Below, one piece after another: positions 52,885 to 60,923 of a DNA stretch of 64,000 nucleotides (position 1 is the stretch's first letter; each line of letters begins with the position of its first letter). Both the position numbers and the translations under genes were made by a program. The notes under the pieces are model-generated. The model was not told where the DNA came from and did no database searches. It saw nothing but the letters and a program-made list of their open reading frames with translations. Source of the DNA: an uncultured Lachnospiraceae bacterium. Its GTDB lineage: Bacteria; Bacillota; Clostridia; Lachnospirales; Lachnospiraceae. The stretch covers positions 62,001-126,000 of the forward strand of contig CAJURH010000002.1 in the NCBI GenBank assembly GCA_910588775.1, written 5' to 3'.

Positions 52885-53153
52885 TATAATCAGATGGGAC
52901 GTATGGATGTGGCGCATGATTTGATTCAGATTGTGTCTATTTTTTGTAAGGTAGGCGCTTTTAAATTTCGGAAACGTTGTACTGGGGATTAGCAAGCGCG
53001 AAGGGAATGGTTGGCCTTTGTCGGACATTTATAAAAATTCCATTGGTTTGCAACAATCATTTTGAAATGGTGCAATGGATCTGCGATAATTATGAGGGAG
53101 AGGTGCATTTATCTTTTGGCATGACTTGGAACCAGAAGGAGTTTGTAGGCTAG
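52885..53153 (+). pseudogene. Relic of a neuB-type nonulosonic acid synthase gene
   Basis: Two conceptual fragments resemble NeuB/SpsE synthases (sialic, legionaminic or pseudaminic acid). The first is YNQMGRMDVAHDLIQI then VGAFKFRKR (52885-52991), like the NHxGxxxxAxxLI...AVKFQKR start of the family. The second is IKIPLVCNNHFEMVQWI then GEVHLSFGMT (53031-53153), like the middle of the barrel. They are in different frames, separated by stops and missing about half the barrel, so the gene is dead. Confidence 0.6.
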
Positions 53154-53280
53154 TGTGGCGAACGATTGCAGCGGCCTGTCAGTATAGATGGGGTGTGGAT
53201 ACAGCTACACAGAGTCGGCTATGATGGATTTTGCCTCGAGAGTGAATTTTTAACATATAATTTTATTACAGGCAATTAGT

Positions 53281-53540
53281 CCGCTATTGATAGGTGAAGA
53301 TTTGGCTGCTGCAAGCATAGTTTACGAACAAGGCGTTTATGATAGCGTGTTATCGGTGGTTCGCCAGAAATGGTTTAACTGGGCGTGCGATAGCGCTTGC
53401 TGCAGAGACGACAGAACCCAGAGTCCAATGAGTTGCTACTCACGGATTGTGACGGTGTTCTTATGGATGGGGGAATGTATTATTCAGAAGATGGGGATGA
53501 ATATAAGAAATTCAATGTAAGAGATGGAATATATAATTTC
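53281..53540 (+). pseudogene. Relic of a neuA-type CMP-sugar synthetase/HAD phosphatase
   Basis: In one frame YEQGVYDSVLSVVRQKWFNW recalls the DSxxSVVRxKxFxW block of CMP-nonulosonate cytidylyltransferases. In a second frame LLLTDCDGVLMDGGMYYSED and KKFNVRDG match the KdsC-like HAD phosphatase domain fused to some of these enzymes (catalytic DxD as DCD). The frames differ, the middle is deleted, and the HAD part stops early, so this is a pseudogene. Its order after the neuB relic fits a lost neuB-neuA pair. Confidence 0.62.
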
Positions 53541-53541
53541 A

Positions 53542-53561
53542 GGAGGGGATTTCACCCCTCC
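53542..53561. terminator. Stem-loop at the end of the GltD-like gene
   Basis: GGAGGGG and CCCCTCC form a seven-base-pair GC stem around ATTTCA, overlapping the stop codon of the leftward oxidoreductase gene. The following bases on the minus strand (TGAAATTATATATT) are only partly T-rich. Confidence 0.5.
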
Positions 53562-54778
53562 ATATATTCGATCATAGAATTTACGGCCCTTTTCGACTCT
53601 TCCACTGCCGCCACAACAGTGCTGGGGCCGTGGACCACGTCTCCAGCAGCAAATACGCCTTCACAGGTGGTCATTAAGTGTTCATCCACAATCAGAAGCC
53701 CTTTGTCAGAGCCTTTTAGCCCTTTGGTGGTCAGGATCAGTTTGTTTTTGGGACACTGACTGATGGAGATAATAGTGGAATCGGCGTGGACCAATTCAGT
53801 TTCTTTTTCGTATCCAATGATGTTATCCTCTTCGTCAAATATGGATGTTTTGAATACAGGTCCGTCTGGTGTAATGCTCTCAATGGCCTTTCCATAAATA
53901 AATTCCGCGCCGTCTAAACGGGCGTAGGACATTTCATGGGAGCTGGCGGCGGCTTCTTTGCCTCTGGCGAACAGCATGACTTTCCCTGCGCCCCGGCGCA
54001 GCGCCGTTCTTGCCACGTCCATGGCCGCGTTGCCCATGCCGATGACGGCGATGGTTTTTCCCAGGTTGTATACGGAAGGGTCTGCCAGATAGTCCAGGCC
54101 AAAATGGACGTTGCCTAGGCTTTCACCGTGTATGCCCAGCGTTTTGGGCCGCCATACTCCAGTTGCGATGAATACGCAGGCGTAGCCGTCCCGAAACAGG
54201 TCTTCGATTTTCAAGGCGCCGCCGATGGTGGTGTTGGGGCGAATCTGAATGCCCATTTCCAGCATTTTATTTTTGTAGCGGGTGAGGATGGATTTGGGAA
54301 GCCGAAATTCGGGGATTCCGTATTGGAGGATACCGCCGATTTTTTCCTTGGCCTCAAAAACGGTAATGCCATAGCCTTTTTTGGCCAGGAGCATGGAGGC
54401 GGTCATACCCGCAGGGCCGCTGCCGATGATAGCCACGTTTTTTCCCTTTTTCGCCGCCGGTTTCCATATCATACGGTCTAGATATGCGTCGGAAATAAAG
54501 TTTTCTACGCTGGAGAAATGGATGGGGTTTCCCTTTTTTCCCAGGACGCAGTGGCCGGCGCACTGCATTTCGTGGTTGCAGACAGCGGAGCAGATGGCAG
54601 ACAGGGGATTGTTCTCGAAGAGGATCTCTCCCGCTTCCATCAGTTTGTTTTCTTTGAAAAGCTGTATGATCTGTGGGATGGGCGTATGTGCGGGACAGCC
54701 TTGCTTACACATGGGTTTCTTACAATTTAAGCAGCGGTTTGATTCATCCATAATATGCAATGCCATTTTTTTCACCAT
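53552..54778 (-). CDS. GltD-like NAD(P)-dependent oxidoreductase
   Basis: A 408-residue flavoprotein like the glutamate synthase small subunit and related electron-transfer proteins. The N-terminus has two Cys-rich iron-sulfur blocks (CLNCKKPMCKQGCPAHTPIP and CSAVCNHEMQCAGHC). The FAD-binding Rossmann motif is IGSGPAGMTASMLLAKKGYG, the NAD(P)-binding motif is VIGMGNAAMDVARTA, and the FAD-closing segment is GVFAAGDVVHGPSTV. No large GltB subunit is adjacent, so its electron acceptor is unclear. Start choice (ATG 54778, GTG 54775 or ATG 54766) is open. Confidence 0.82.
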   Translation of the reverse strand: MVKKMALHIMDESNRCLNCKKPMCKQGCPAHTPIPQIIQLFKENKLMEAGEILFENNPLSAICSAVCNHEMQCAGHCVLGKKGNPIHFSSVENFISDAYLDRMIWKPAAKKGKNVAIIGSGPAGMTASMLLAKKGYGITVFEAKEKIGGILQYGIPEFRLPKSILTRYKNKMLEMGIQIRPNTTIGGALKIEDLFRDGYACVFIATGVWRPKTLGIHGESLGNVHFGLDYLADPSVYNLGKTIAVIGMGNAAMDVARTALRRGAGKVMLFARGKEAAASSHEMSYARLDGAEFIYGKAIESITPDGPVFKTSIFDEEDNIIGYEKETELVHADSTIISISQCPKNKLILTTKGLKGSDKGLLIVDEHLMTTCEGVFAAGDVVHGPSTVVAAVEESKRAVNSMIEYMEG

Positions 54779-54837
54779 ATTCCTTTTTGCAGATTGCGGT
54801 TTATGGCATTAGAATGGCCTGCTTTTTAAAATTTTAT

Positions 54838-55371
54838 TCAGGTTTTATGTTTGCAGCCGCTGCAGTGGGAGGGCAGGCGGTCATCGGGAAGGGCGTCCAG
54901 GGCTGGCCGTATGGAGCAGATGGCCTGGGCGGATATGCCTTCCCCTCTGCCAGTGAAGCCCAGCCGTTCCTCGGTGGTGGCTTTGACGTTCACTTGGCTG
55001 GGGTCCAGGAATAGGGTGGACGCGATGTTTTCCTTCATTTGCGGGATGTGGGGGGCCATTTTCGGCTGCTGGGCAATGATGGTGGCGTCTATGTTTTCGA
55101 TGATATAGAGGCGCTCTTCCAGCATTTCACCCACCCGCTTTAGGAGCTTTAAACTGGAGATTCCCCGGTATTCTTCCTGGGAATCTGGAAAGTGCGCGCC
55201 AATGTCGCCCAGGGCGGCGGCTCCCAGCAGCGCGTCCATGATTGCGTGGAGCAGCACGTCGGCATCTGAGTGGCCCAGCAGTCCTTTTTCATAGGGAATT
55301 TTCACGCCGCCCAGGATTAGGTCACGGTCCGGGGCAAGCCGATGCACGTCATAACCAATACCTGATCGCAT
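54838..55371 (-). CDS. ispF: 2-C-methyl-D-erythritol 2,4-cyclodiphosphate synthase
   Basis: IspF closes the cyclodiphosphate ring in the MEP isoprenoid pathway. The 177-residue product has the metal ligands Asp8, His10 (GYDVHRL) and His42 ([11 protein letters not shown]), plus FTGRGEGI near the C-terminus, and is a normal length with a short Cys/Lys tail. It is 17 bases downstream of araD. No other MEP gene is near, so its place in a pentose-sugar cluster is probably incidental. Confidence 0.93.
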   Translation of the reverse strand: MRSGIGYDVHRLAPDRDLILGGVKIPYEKGLLGHSDADVLLHAIMDALLGAAALGDIGAHFPDSQEEYRGISSLKLLKRVGEMLEERLYIIENIDATIIAQQPKMAPHIPQMKENIASTLFLDPSQVNVKATTEERLGFTGRGEGISAQAICSIRPALDALPDDRLPSHCSGCKHKT

Positions 55372-55388
55372 ACCTTTTGCCCTCCTTT

Positions 55389-56075
55389 TTATTTTTGTCC
55401 ATAATAGGCGTTTGCGCCGTGTTTGCGGAAATAGTGTTTGTCTTGGAGTTCCTGGGGAGCGGACTGCACCTGTGGATTTAAGACTTCACAGCGGGCGGCC
55501 ATTTTGGCCACTTCTTCCAGAACCACGGCGTTGTGCACCGCCTCCTGTGCGTCCTTGCCCCAGGTGAAGGGGCCGTGGTTTTTGCAGAGCACGCAGGGGA
55601 CCGCTTCCACGTCTGCGTTCTTGAAATATTCCACAATCAGTTTTCCCGTGTTGGCCTCGTAATCTTCTAACTCTTCTTTGGTCAGGTTGCGCACACAGGG
55701 CACTTCTCCGTAGATGTAGTCCGCGTGGGTGGTTCCATAACAGGGGATGCCCCGTCCGGCCTGGGCCCAACTGGTGGCCCAGGGGGAATGGGTATGCACC
55801 ACGCCGCCGATGGAAGGGAATGCTTTGTACAGTTCGCAGTGAGTGGCTGTGTCGGAGGACGGGTTCATGTCGCCTTCGATGCGGTTCATGGAAAGGTCCA
55901 TGATGACCATGTCTTCCGGTTTTAGATCTTCATAAGCTACGCCGCTGGGCTTGATGGCGAAATATCCGGTTTCCCGGTCGATGGCGCTGACGTTTCCCCA
56001 GGTGAAAGTCACCAGTCTGTGTTTTGGAAGCTCCATGTTGGCTTCGTATACTTTTTGTTTTAATTCTTCTAACAT
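55389..56075 (-). CDS. araD: L-ribulose-5-phosphate 4-epimerase
   Basis: Interconverts L-ribulose 5-phosphate and D-xylulose 5-phosphate. The 228-residue class II aldolase-fold protein has [10 protein letters not shown] (about 43-52), zinc-ligand motif [19 protein letters not shown] (about 90-108) and NHGPFTWG near 170. ATG at 56075 follows AAAGGA by six bases. It is downstream of the FGGY kinase, separated by a palindromic repeat. Confidence 0.9.
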   Translation of the reverse strand: MLEELKQKVYEANMELPKHRLVTFTWGNVSAIDRETGYFAIKPSGVAYEDLKPEDMVIMDLSMNRIEGDMNPSSDTATHCELYKAFPSIGGVVHTHSPWATSWAQAGRGIPCYGTTHADYIYGEVPCVRNLTKEELEDYEANTGKLIVEYFKNADVEAVPCVLCKNHGPFTWGKDAQEAVHNAVVLEEVAKMAARCEVLNPQVQSAPQELQDKHYFRKHGANAYYGQK

Positions 56076-56159
56076 GTTTTTTCCTTTCCAGATTCTACAG
56101 TATCTGGAGTGAGTTTGATAGCCTATTTGAACCCTTTGAGGCTGTGGCGCACTCCAGGT

Positions 56160-56290
56160 GATTGCGAAATCATTTTCTAGCGCTGTGAGTTTGGTCAAAA
56201 TAGATAAAGCAAAACTCAAAACCGTTTTAAGTTGATTCTTTATTTGTCTATTTTGCCCAAACTCTGATTATAAATGGTCGTTTCGCAATC
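56160..56290. repeat. Dispersed palindromic element, complete copy
   Basis: GATTGCGAAA (56160-56169) and TTTCGCAATC (56281-56290) are exact inverted ends. Inner arms GAGTTTGGTCAAAATAGATAAA (left, split as GAGTTTGGTC and AAAATAGATAAA) and TTTGTCTATTTTGCCC-AAACTC (right) are inverted with two changes. It sits inside the kinase-araD operon. Confidence 0.8.
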
Positions 56291-56297
56291 GTTTATT

Positions 56298-57905
56298 TTA
56301 CTGTACTAGGCGCTCTACCGCCGCCCGCTCGATGGCAAGCCCTTCGGTGTAGCGTTCCATAAATTTCTCATATCCGGCCACATCGGCGGGATCTGGCTTT
56401 TCTTCTATGCCGGAGTCTCCGGTAAATACATTTTTCTCTAGATATTCTTCCACGGATTCGCCGTCTTTTCTATTCTTCATATAGGAAGCCAGAAGCGCGA
56501 TTCCCCAAGCGCCGCCTTCCCCGGCGGTTTCCATCACGGATACAGGCGCCTGCACGGCGGCCGCCAGGATTTTCTGCGCCACGCCTTTGGTTTTGAAGAT
56601 TCCGCCGTGGCCAGTGATTCTGTCTATCTTTACGTTTTCCTTATTCAGGATTTTCATACCTGTATTTAAGGCTCCAAATGTGGTGAACAGGTGAACGCGC
56701 ATGAAATTGGCCAGGTTAAATTTGCTCTCCGGCGAGCGGACGAACAGTGGACGGCCTTCCTCAAAATTGGTTATATGTTCTCCGGAGAAATAGCAGTAAG
56801 AGAGCAGACCACCACAGTCCGGGTCTCCTTCCATGGCTTTTTTATACAATGTGCCGAACAGGTTGTCCATATCCACTTTCACGCCGAAGGCATCGGCAAA
56901 CTCTTTGAACAGGCCCACCCAGGCGTTCAGATCCGATGTGCAGTTCTGGCAGTGGACCATGGCCACTGGGTCGCCGGAAGGCGTGGTCACCAGGTCGATT
57001 TCCGGGTAATGTTTGGACAGGTCTTTTTCTAGAACGATCATGGCGAATACGGAAGTGCCTGCCGATACATTTCCGGTGCGCACGCCTACGCTGTTGGTGG
57101 CGGCCATTCCTGTGCCTGCGTCGCCTTCCGGCGGGCATAAGGGGATCCCAGCCTTAAGATGTCCGCTTACGTCTAGAAGCTTCGCGCCTTCTTCGGTGAG
57201 GGAGCCTGCGTCTTCTCCAGCTACCAGCACTTTTGGGAAAATATCCAGCATTTTCCATGGGTAATTGTGTTCTGCCACCAGTTCGTCGAATTGCTCTACC
57301 ATTCTGGCATGGTAGGTTTTGGTATTTGAGTCAATAGGGAACATACCAGATGCCTGTCCCACGCCCAATACTTTCTGTCCGGTCAGCTTCCAGTGCACAT
57401 AGCCGTCCAGAGTGGTCATGTAGTCGATGTCCCCCACATGCTCTTCGCCGTTTAGGATGGCCTGGTACAGATGGGCGATGCTCCACCGCTGAGGAATGTG
57501 CGGCCCGAACAGGGCGGACAGCTTTTCGCAGGCGGGTTCGGTGATGTTATTTCTCCAGGTGCGGAAAGGAACCAGAAGCTCCCCTTCTTTATTAAAGGGC
57601 ATGTAGCCATGCATCATGGCGCTGAAGCCGATGGCGCCGATTTTCTCCAGGGTCAGGCCGTATTTTTCCTGTACGTCTGCGGCCATTTTGCTGTAGCTGT
57701 CCTGCACGCCTTTCCAGACGTCTTCAAGCGCATAGGTCCAGATGCCGTTTTCCAGCCGGTTTTCCCAGTCATGGGCGCCGGATGCGATGGGGACGTTATC
57801 TTCTCCCACCAGCACGGCTTTGATTCGGGTGGAGCCAAACTCAATTCCCAGTGCGGTATTGCCGTTTTGAATCGATTTTTTAATATCTTCCTTCCCCATA
57901 TTCAT
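56298..57905 (-). CDS. FGGY-family carbohydrate kinase (ribulokinase-like)
   Basis: A 535-residue sugar kinase with the N-terminal phosphate motif [15 protein letters not shown] (about 19-33), [12 protein letters not shown] (substrate loop), the catalytic-Asp region [16 protein letters not shown] near 258-273, and the C-terminal [15 protein letters not shown]. Together with araD, a ribulokinase or L-xylulokinase role is likely; true AraB proteins show a different substrate region, so the sugar is not certain. ATG at 57905 follows AGGAGG by nine bases. Confidence 0.85.
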   Translation of the reverse strand: MNMGKEDIKKSIQNGNTALGIEFGSTRIKAVLVGEDNVPIASGAHDWENRLENGIWTYALEDVWKGVQDSYSKMAADVQEKYGLTLEKIGAIGFSAMMHGYMPFNKEGELLVPFRTWRNNITEPACEKLSALFGPHIPQRWSIAHLYQAILNGEEHVGDIDYMTTLDGYVHWKLTGQKVLGVGQASGMFPIDSNTKTYHARMVEQFDELVAEHNYPWKMLDIFPKVLVAGEDAGSLTEEGAKLLDVSGHLKAGIPLCPPEGDAGTGMAATNSVGVRTGNVSAGTSVFAMIVLEKDLSKHYPEIDLVTTPSGDPVAMVHCQNCTSDLNAWVGLFKEFADAFGVKVDMDNLFGTLYKKAMEGDPDCGGLLSYCYFSGEHITNFEEGRPLFVRSPESKFNLANFMRVHLFTTFGALNTGMKILNKENVKIDRITGHGGIFKTKGVAQKILAAAVQAPVSVMETAGEGGAWGIALLASYMKNRKDGESVEEYLEKNVFTGDSGIEEKPDPADVAGYEKFMERYTEGLAIERAAVERLVQ

Positions 57906-57936
57906 ATTGAAATTCCTCCTGTCTTAAAGGGCACAT

Positions 57937-57983
57937 GAAAGTGCGTAGTATACGCTTATCATAATACTCTTTTGAAAGTGCGT
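57937..57983 (-). promoter_or_regulatory. Kinase-araD promoter with direct-repeat operators
   Basis: On the minus strand TTGACG (57981-57986), 17-base spacer, and TATGAT (57958-57963) form a good promoter. On the plus strand GAAAGTGCGT occurs twice, at 57937-57946 and 57974-57983, the second overlapping the -35. This is a likely operator pair for a sugar-responsive regulator. Confidence 0.6.
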
Positions 57984-58002
57984 CAACAATTCTTTCACAA
58001 TC

Positions 58003-58608
58003 TTATTCCACACGGTACTGCCCGAAAATCTGCCGTACGGTTTGGTATAAATGGGGCTTTAGTTCGTCCAAAGGAACAGGTTGGTTATACAAGACGGCGT
58101 TGTAACTGGACCCACTGATTAGCTCTAAAATCAGGTACATCATAAGTTCAGGTGACCGATACGTATATTGGGCTTTGGACAGCATGGATTCGTAGAGGGC
58201 GAAGATGGAGGGTGCGTCCGGTTCCGGGGTGAAGAGGAGAAAGTCTTTGAAAAATCCCCAGCTTAAATGTTTGGATAAAAGGGTCACCAGATTGTGGTTG
58301 GCGGCGAACTGGTTCAGGATGTGGTCAATGATGAAAAGAACCTGGTCTTCGAAATCTGTCTGCTGGCTGTGGGCTTGAAGTTCTGTGTAAGCGTTTAGGA
58401 ACACCTGATTGGCTTTGCGGGAGATCAGGTGGTTTCGGATATCGTACTTGTCCTTGAAATACAGATAGAAAGTTCCTTTGGCCACCCCAGCGTCTTTTAC
58501 GATGTCCGAGATAGAAGTCTTGTGAAATCCGTTGTTGATAAAAAGGGAGAAAGCGGATTCCAGCAAAGAAGTTCTCTTTTGTTGTTTGTTGTAATCAATT
58601 TTGTTCAT
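58003..58608 (-). CDS. TetR/AcrR-family regulator of the MMPL operon
   Basis: A 201-residue TetR-type repressor. The N-terminal HTH (about 15-60) is SLFINNGFHKTSISDIVKDA then GVAKGTFYLYFKDK, and the C-terminal helical ligand domain is unassigned. ATG at 58608 follows AGAGGT. It is divergent from the MMPL gene, with three 13-base palindromes in the shared region, so it probably represses that operon and itself. Confidence 0.88.
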   Translation of the reverse strand: MNKIDYNKQQKRTSLLESAFSLFINNGFHKTSISDIVKDAGVAKGTFYLYFKDKYDIRNHLISRKANQVFLNAYTELQAHSQQTDFEDQVLFIIDHILNQFAANHNLVTLLSKHLSWGFFKDFLLFTPEPDAPSIFALYESMLSKAQYTYRSPELMMYLILELISGSSYNAVLYNQPVPLDELKPHLYQTVRQIFGQYRVE

Positions 58609-58636
58609 GGGCAAACCTCTTTTCTTGTATGTCTTC

Positions 58637-58665
58637 ATTATAAGGGGAGTTCAATAAAAAATCAA
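58637..58665 (-). promoter_or_regulatory. Promoter of the tetR-like gene
   Basis: On the minus strand TTGATT (58660-58665), 17-base spacer, TATAAT (58637-58642), 28 bases before the start codon. Confidence 0.7.
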
Positions 58666-58691
58666 ATCATGAATTTGCACAAATAAGAAAA

Positions 58692-58780
58692 TGACTTTTA
58701 GTCAAATTTTTTACAAATTTTGTATTGACTAAAAGTCACTTTTGGGGTATAACAGACGTATATAAAATGACTTTTAGTCA
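58692..58780 (+). promoter_or_regulatory. MMPL promoter with three TetR-type operators
   Basis: The 13-base palindrome TGACT-N3-AGTCA occurs at 58692-58704, 58726-58738 and 58768-58780. The middle copy overlaps the -35 of a promoter formed by TTGACT (58725-58730), 17-base spacer and TATAAC (58748-58753). The third covers the start-site region. This layout fits full repression by the neighbouring TetR protein. Confidence 0.82.
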
Positions 58781-58811
58781 TATACATAAAAATGCAAAAA
58801 GGGGGAACTAC

Positions 58812-60872
58812 ATGGAGCCACTGGGAAGGAAGATAGTCAAATTACGATTTGTAATTTTTATTGGGAGCATTCTGTTGCTGATTCCGTCGGTGATTGGTTA
58901 CATCAATACTAAAGTGAATTATGATATTCTCTATTATCTGCCAGATAACATTGAAACCATGGTGGGCCAGGATATCCTGGTGGATGAATTTGGCACTGGG
59001 GCATATTCTATGTTTATTTGCGAAGACATGCCGAACCGGGATGTGGCCGCGTTGAAGGAGAAGCTGGAGGATGTAGAGCATGTGGAGAAGATAATCTGGT
59101 ATGACAGTTTCGCAGATCTGACTTTTCCCATGGAAATGCTGCCGGAGAGAATCAGAAAGGTGTTCAATTCGGAAGATTCCACCATGATGTTTCTCATATT
59201 CGACACCACCACATCGGCGGATGAGACCATGGACGCCATTGAGGAAATCCGCCGAATCGCGGGGAAACAGTGTTTCTTAAGCGGCATGTCGGCCATTGTG
59301 ACGGACACCAAGAACCTGGCGGAAAAGGAAGTGGTGGCCTATGTGGCCATTGCGGCGGTTCTGTCCATTCTGGTTTTGGGTTTGACCATGGAATCGTATC
59401 TGATTCCTGTGCTTTTTCTGCTGAGCATTGGGTTTGCGATTATCTATAACCTGGGGACGAATTTCGTGGCCGGAGAGATTTCCTATATTACGAAAGCGCT
59501 CACCGCCGTGCTTCAGTTGGGGGTGACCATGGATTACTTTATTTTCCTGTGGCACAGTTATCAGGAGAAAAGGGAAGAGTACGGGGACGACCACAAGGAA
59601 GCGATGGCGCAGGCCATTGCGGCTACCATTAAATCCGTGGTGGCCAGTTCCATTACAACCATTGCTGGATTTGTGGCCCTTTGCTTTATGAGCTTTACCC
59701 TGGGACTGGATCTGGGAATCGTGATGACAAAAGGCGTAATCTTCGGCGTGATTTGCTGCGTCACAGTGTTGCCGTCTATGATTATGATTTTTGACAAAGT
59801 TTTGGAGAAAACCAAGCATCGGCAGTTGATTCCGGATTTTCCGAAAGCTTCGGACTTTATTGTAAAGTATCATAAGATTTTTGCCGCATCCTTTGTGGTC
59901 ATCTTCTGTGTGTTCGCCTACTGTCAGGCGCATACGAAAGTGTACTATAATCTGGACGCTACGCTGCCGGATCATCTGGCCAGCATCCAGGCCAATACGA
60001 AGCTTAAGGAGAATTACGAGATGGGCGCCGCCCACATGATACTGATGGATAGAAACGTGCCAAAGAAACAGAAGTATCAGATGATTGACGAGATGGAGAA
60101 AGTGGACGGGGTGAAGTCCGTGCTGGGAATCGAGAGCATTCTGGGTCCGCGGTTTCCCCAGAGCATGATACCGCAAGATGTGCTGGAAACGCTGGAGAGC
60201 GATAACTATGAGCTGATGCTGGTGATGAACGAGTACCAGGTGGCTTCCGATGAGGTGAACAGTCAGATTGAGGAACTGAATGCTGTGCTGAAATCTTACG
60301 ATCCCACAGGCATGGTGGTGGGGGAGGCGCCTTGCACGAAGGACTTAATCCACATTACCGACCATGATTTCAAAGTGGTCAGCGCTGTGTCCATACTGGC
60401 GGTGTTTGTAATTATTCTCGTTGTATTCAAGTCCATCTCCCTGCCGGTGATACTGGTGTTGGTGATTGAAGGCGCTATCTTCATGAACATGGGAATTCCG
60501 TTCCTGGCGGGAACCGAGCTTCCTTTCGTGGCCTCCATCGTCATCGGAACCATTCAATTAGGGGCCACAGTGGACTATGCGATTTTGATGACCAGCCGTT
60601 ATGAGAAAGAGCGCGGCGGCGGTAAGACCAAGGCGGAAGCCATCCGAATTGCCCATCAGAGCAGTCTGCGCCCAGTGATGGTTTCGGCGTTTAGTTTCTT
60701 CGCGTCCACGGTGGGAGTCAGCATATACTCCCAGATTGACATGATTGGATCTTTGTGTCTTCTGATGTCCAGAGGAGCGCTGATTAGCATGTGTGCAGTG
60801 CTGTTGTTTTTACCGTCCATGTTTTGGATATTTGACGGGATAATTTGTAAGACCAGCAAAGGTTTTCGATAA
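58812..60872 (+). CDS. MMPL/RND-superfamily transporter
   Basis: A 686-residue membrane protein with twelve predicted helices in two halves, each with a large outside domain. The conserved membrane motif GVTMDYFIFLWHSYQ (about 237-251) and its counterpart GATVDYAILMTSRY (about 584-597) hold the Asp residues typical of MMPL proton relay. Such proteins export lipids or hydrophobic compounds. ATG at 58812 follows AAAAGGGGG. It is co-oriented with the large exported protein at 60924, with which it is expected to work. Confidence 0.88.
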   Translation: MEPLGRKIVKLRFVIFIGSILLLIPSVIGYINTKVNYDILYYLPDNIETMVGQDILVDEFGTGAYSMFICEDMPNRDVAALKEKLEDVEHVEKIIWYDSFADLTFPMEMLPERIRKVFNSEDSTMMFLIFDTTTSADETMDAIEEIRRIAGKQCFLSGMSAIVTDTKNLAEKEVVAYVAIAAVLSILVLGLTMESYLIPVLFLLSIGFAIIYNLGTNFVAGEISYITKALTAVLQLGVTMDYFIFLWHSYQEKREEYGDDHKEAMAQAIAATIKSVVASSITTIAGFVALCFMSFTLGLDLGIVMTKGVIFGVICCVTVLPSMIMIFDKVLEKTKHRQLIPDFPKASDFIVKYHKIFAASFVVIFCVFAYCQAHTKVYYNLDATLPDHLASIQANTKLKENYEMGAAHMILMDRNVPKKQKYQMIDEMEKVDGVKSVLGIESILGPRFPQSMIPQDVLETLESDNYELMLVMNEYQVASDEVNSQIEELNAVLKSYDPTGMVVGEAPCTKDLIHITDHDFKVVSAVSILAVFVIILVVFKSISLPVILVLVIEGAIFMNMGIPFLAGTELPFVASIVIGTIQLGATVDYAILMTSRYEKERGGGKTKAEAIRIAHQSSLRPVMVSAFSFFASTVGVSIYSQIDMIGSLCLLMSRGALISMCAVLLFLPSMFWIFDGIICKTSKGFR

Positions 60873-60923
60873 AAGGGGACGGAGCAATCCGCTTTCATAA
60901 CTTATAGAGGAGGTTGTGTTATT

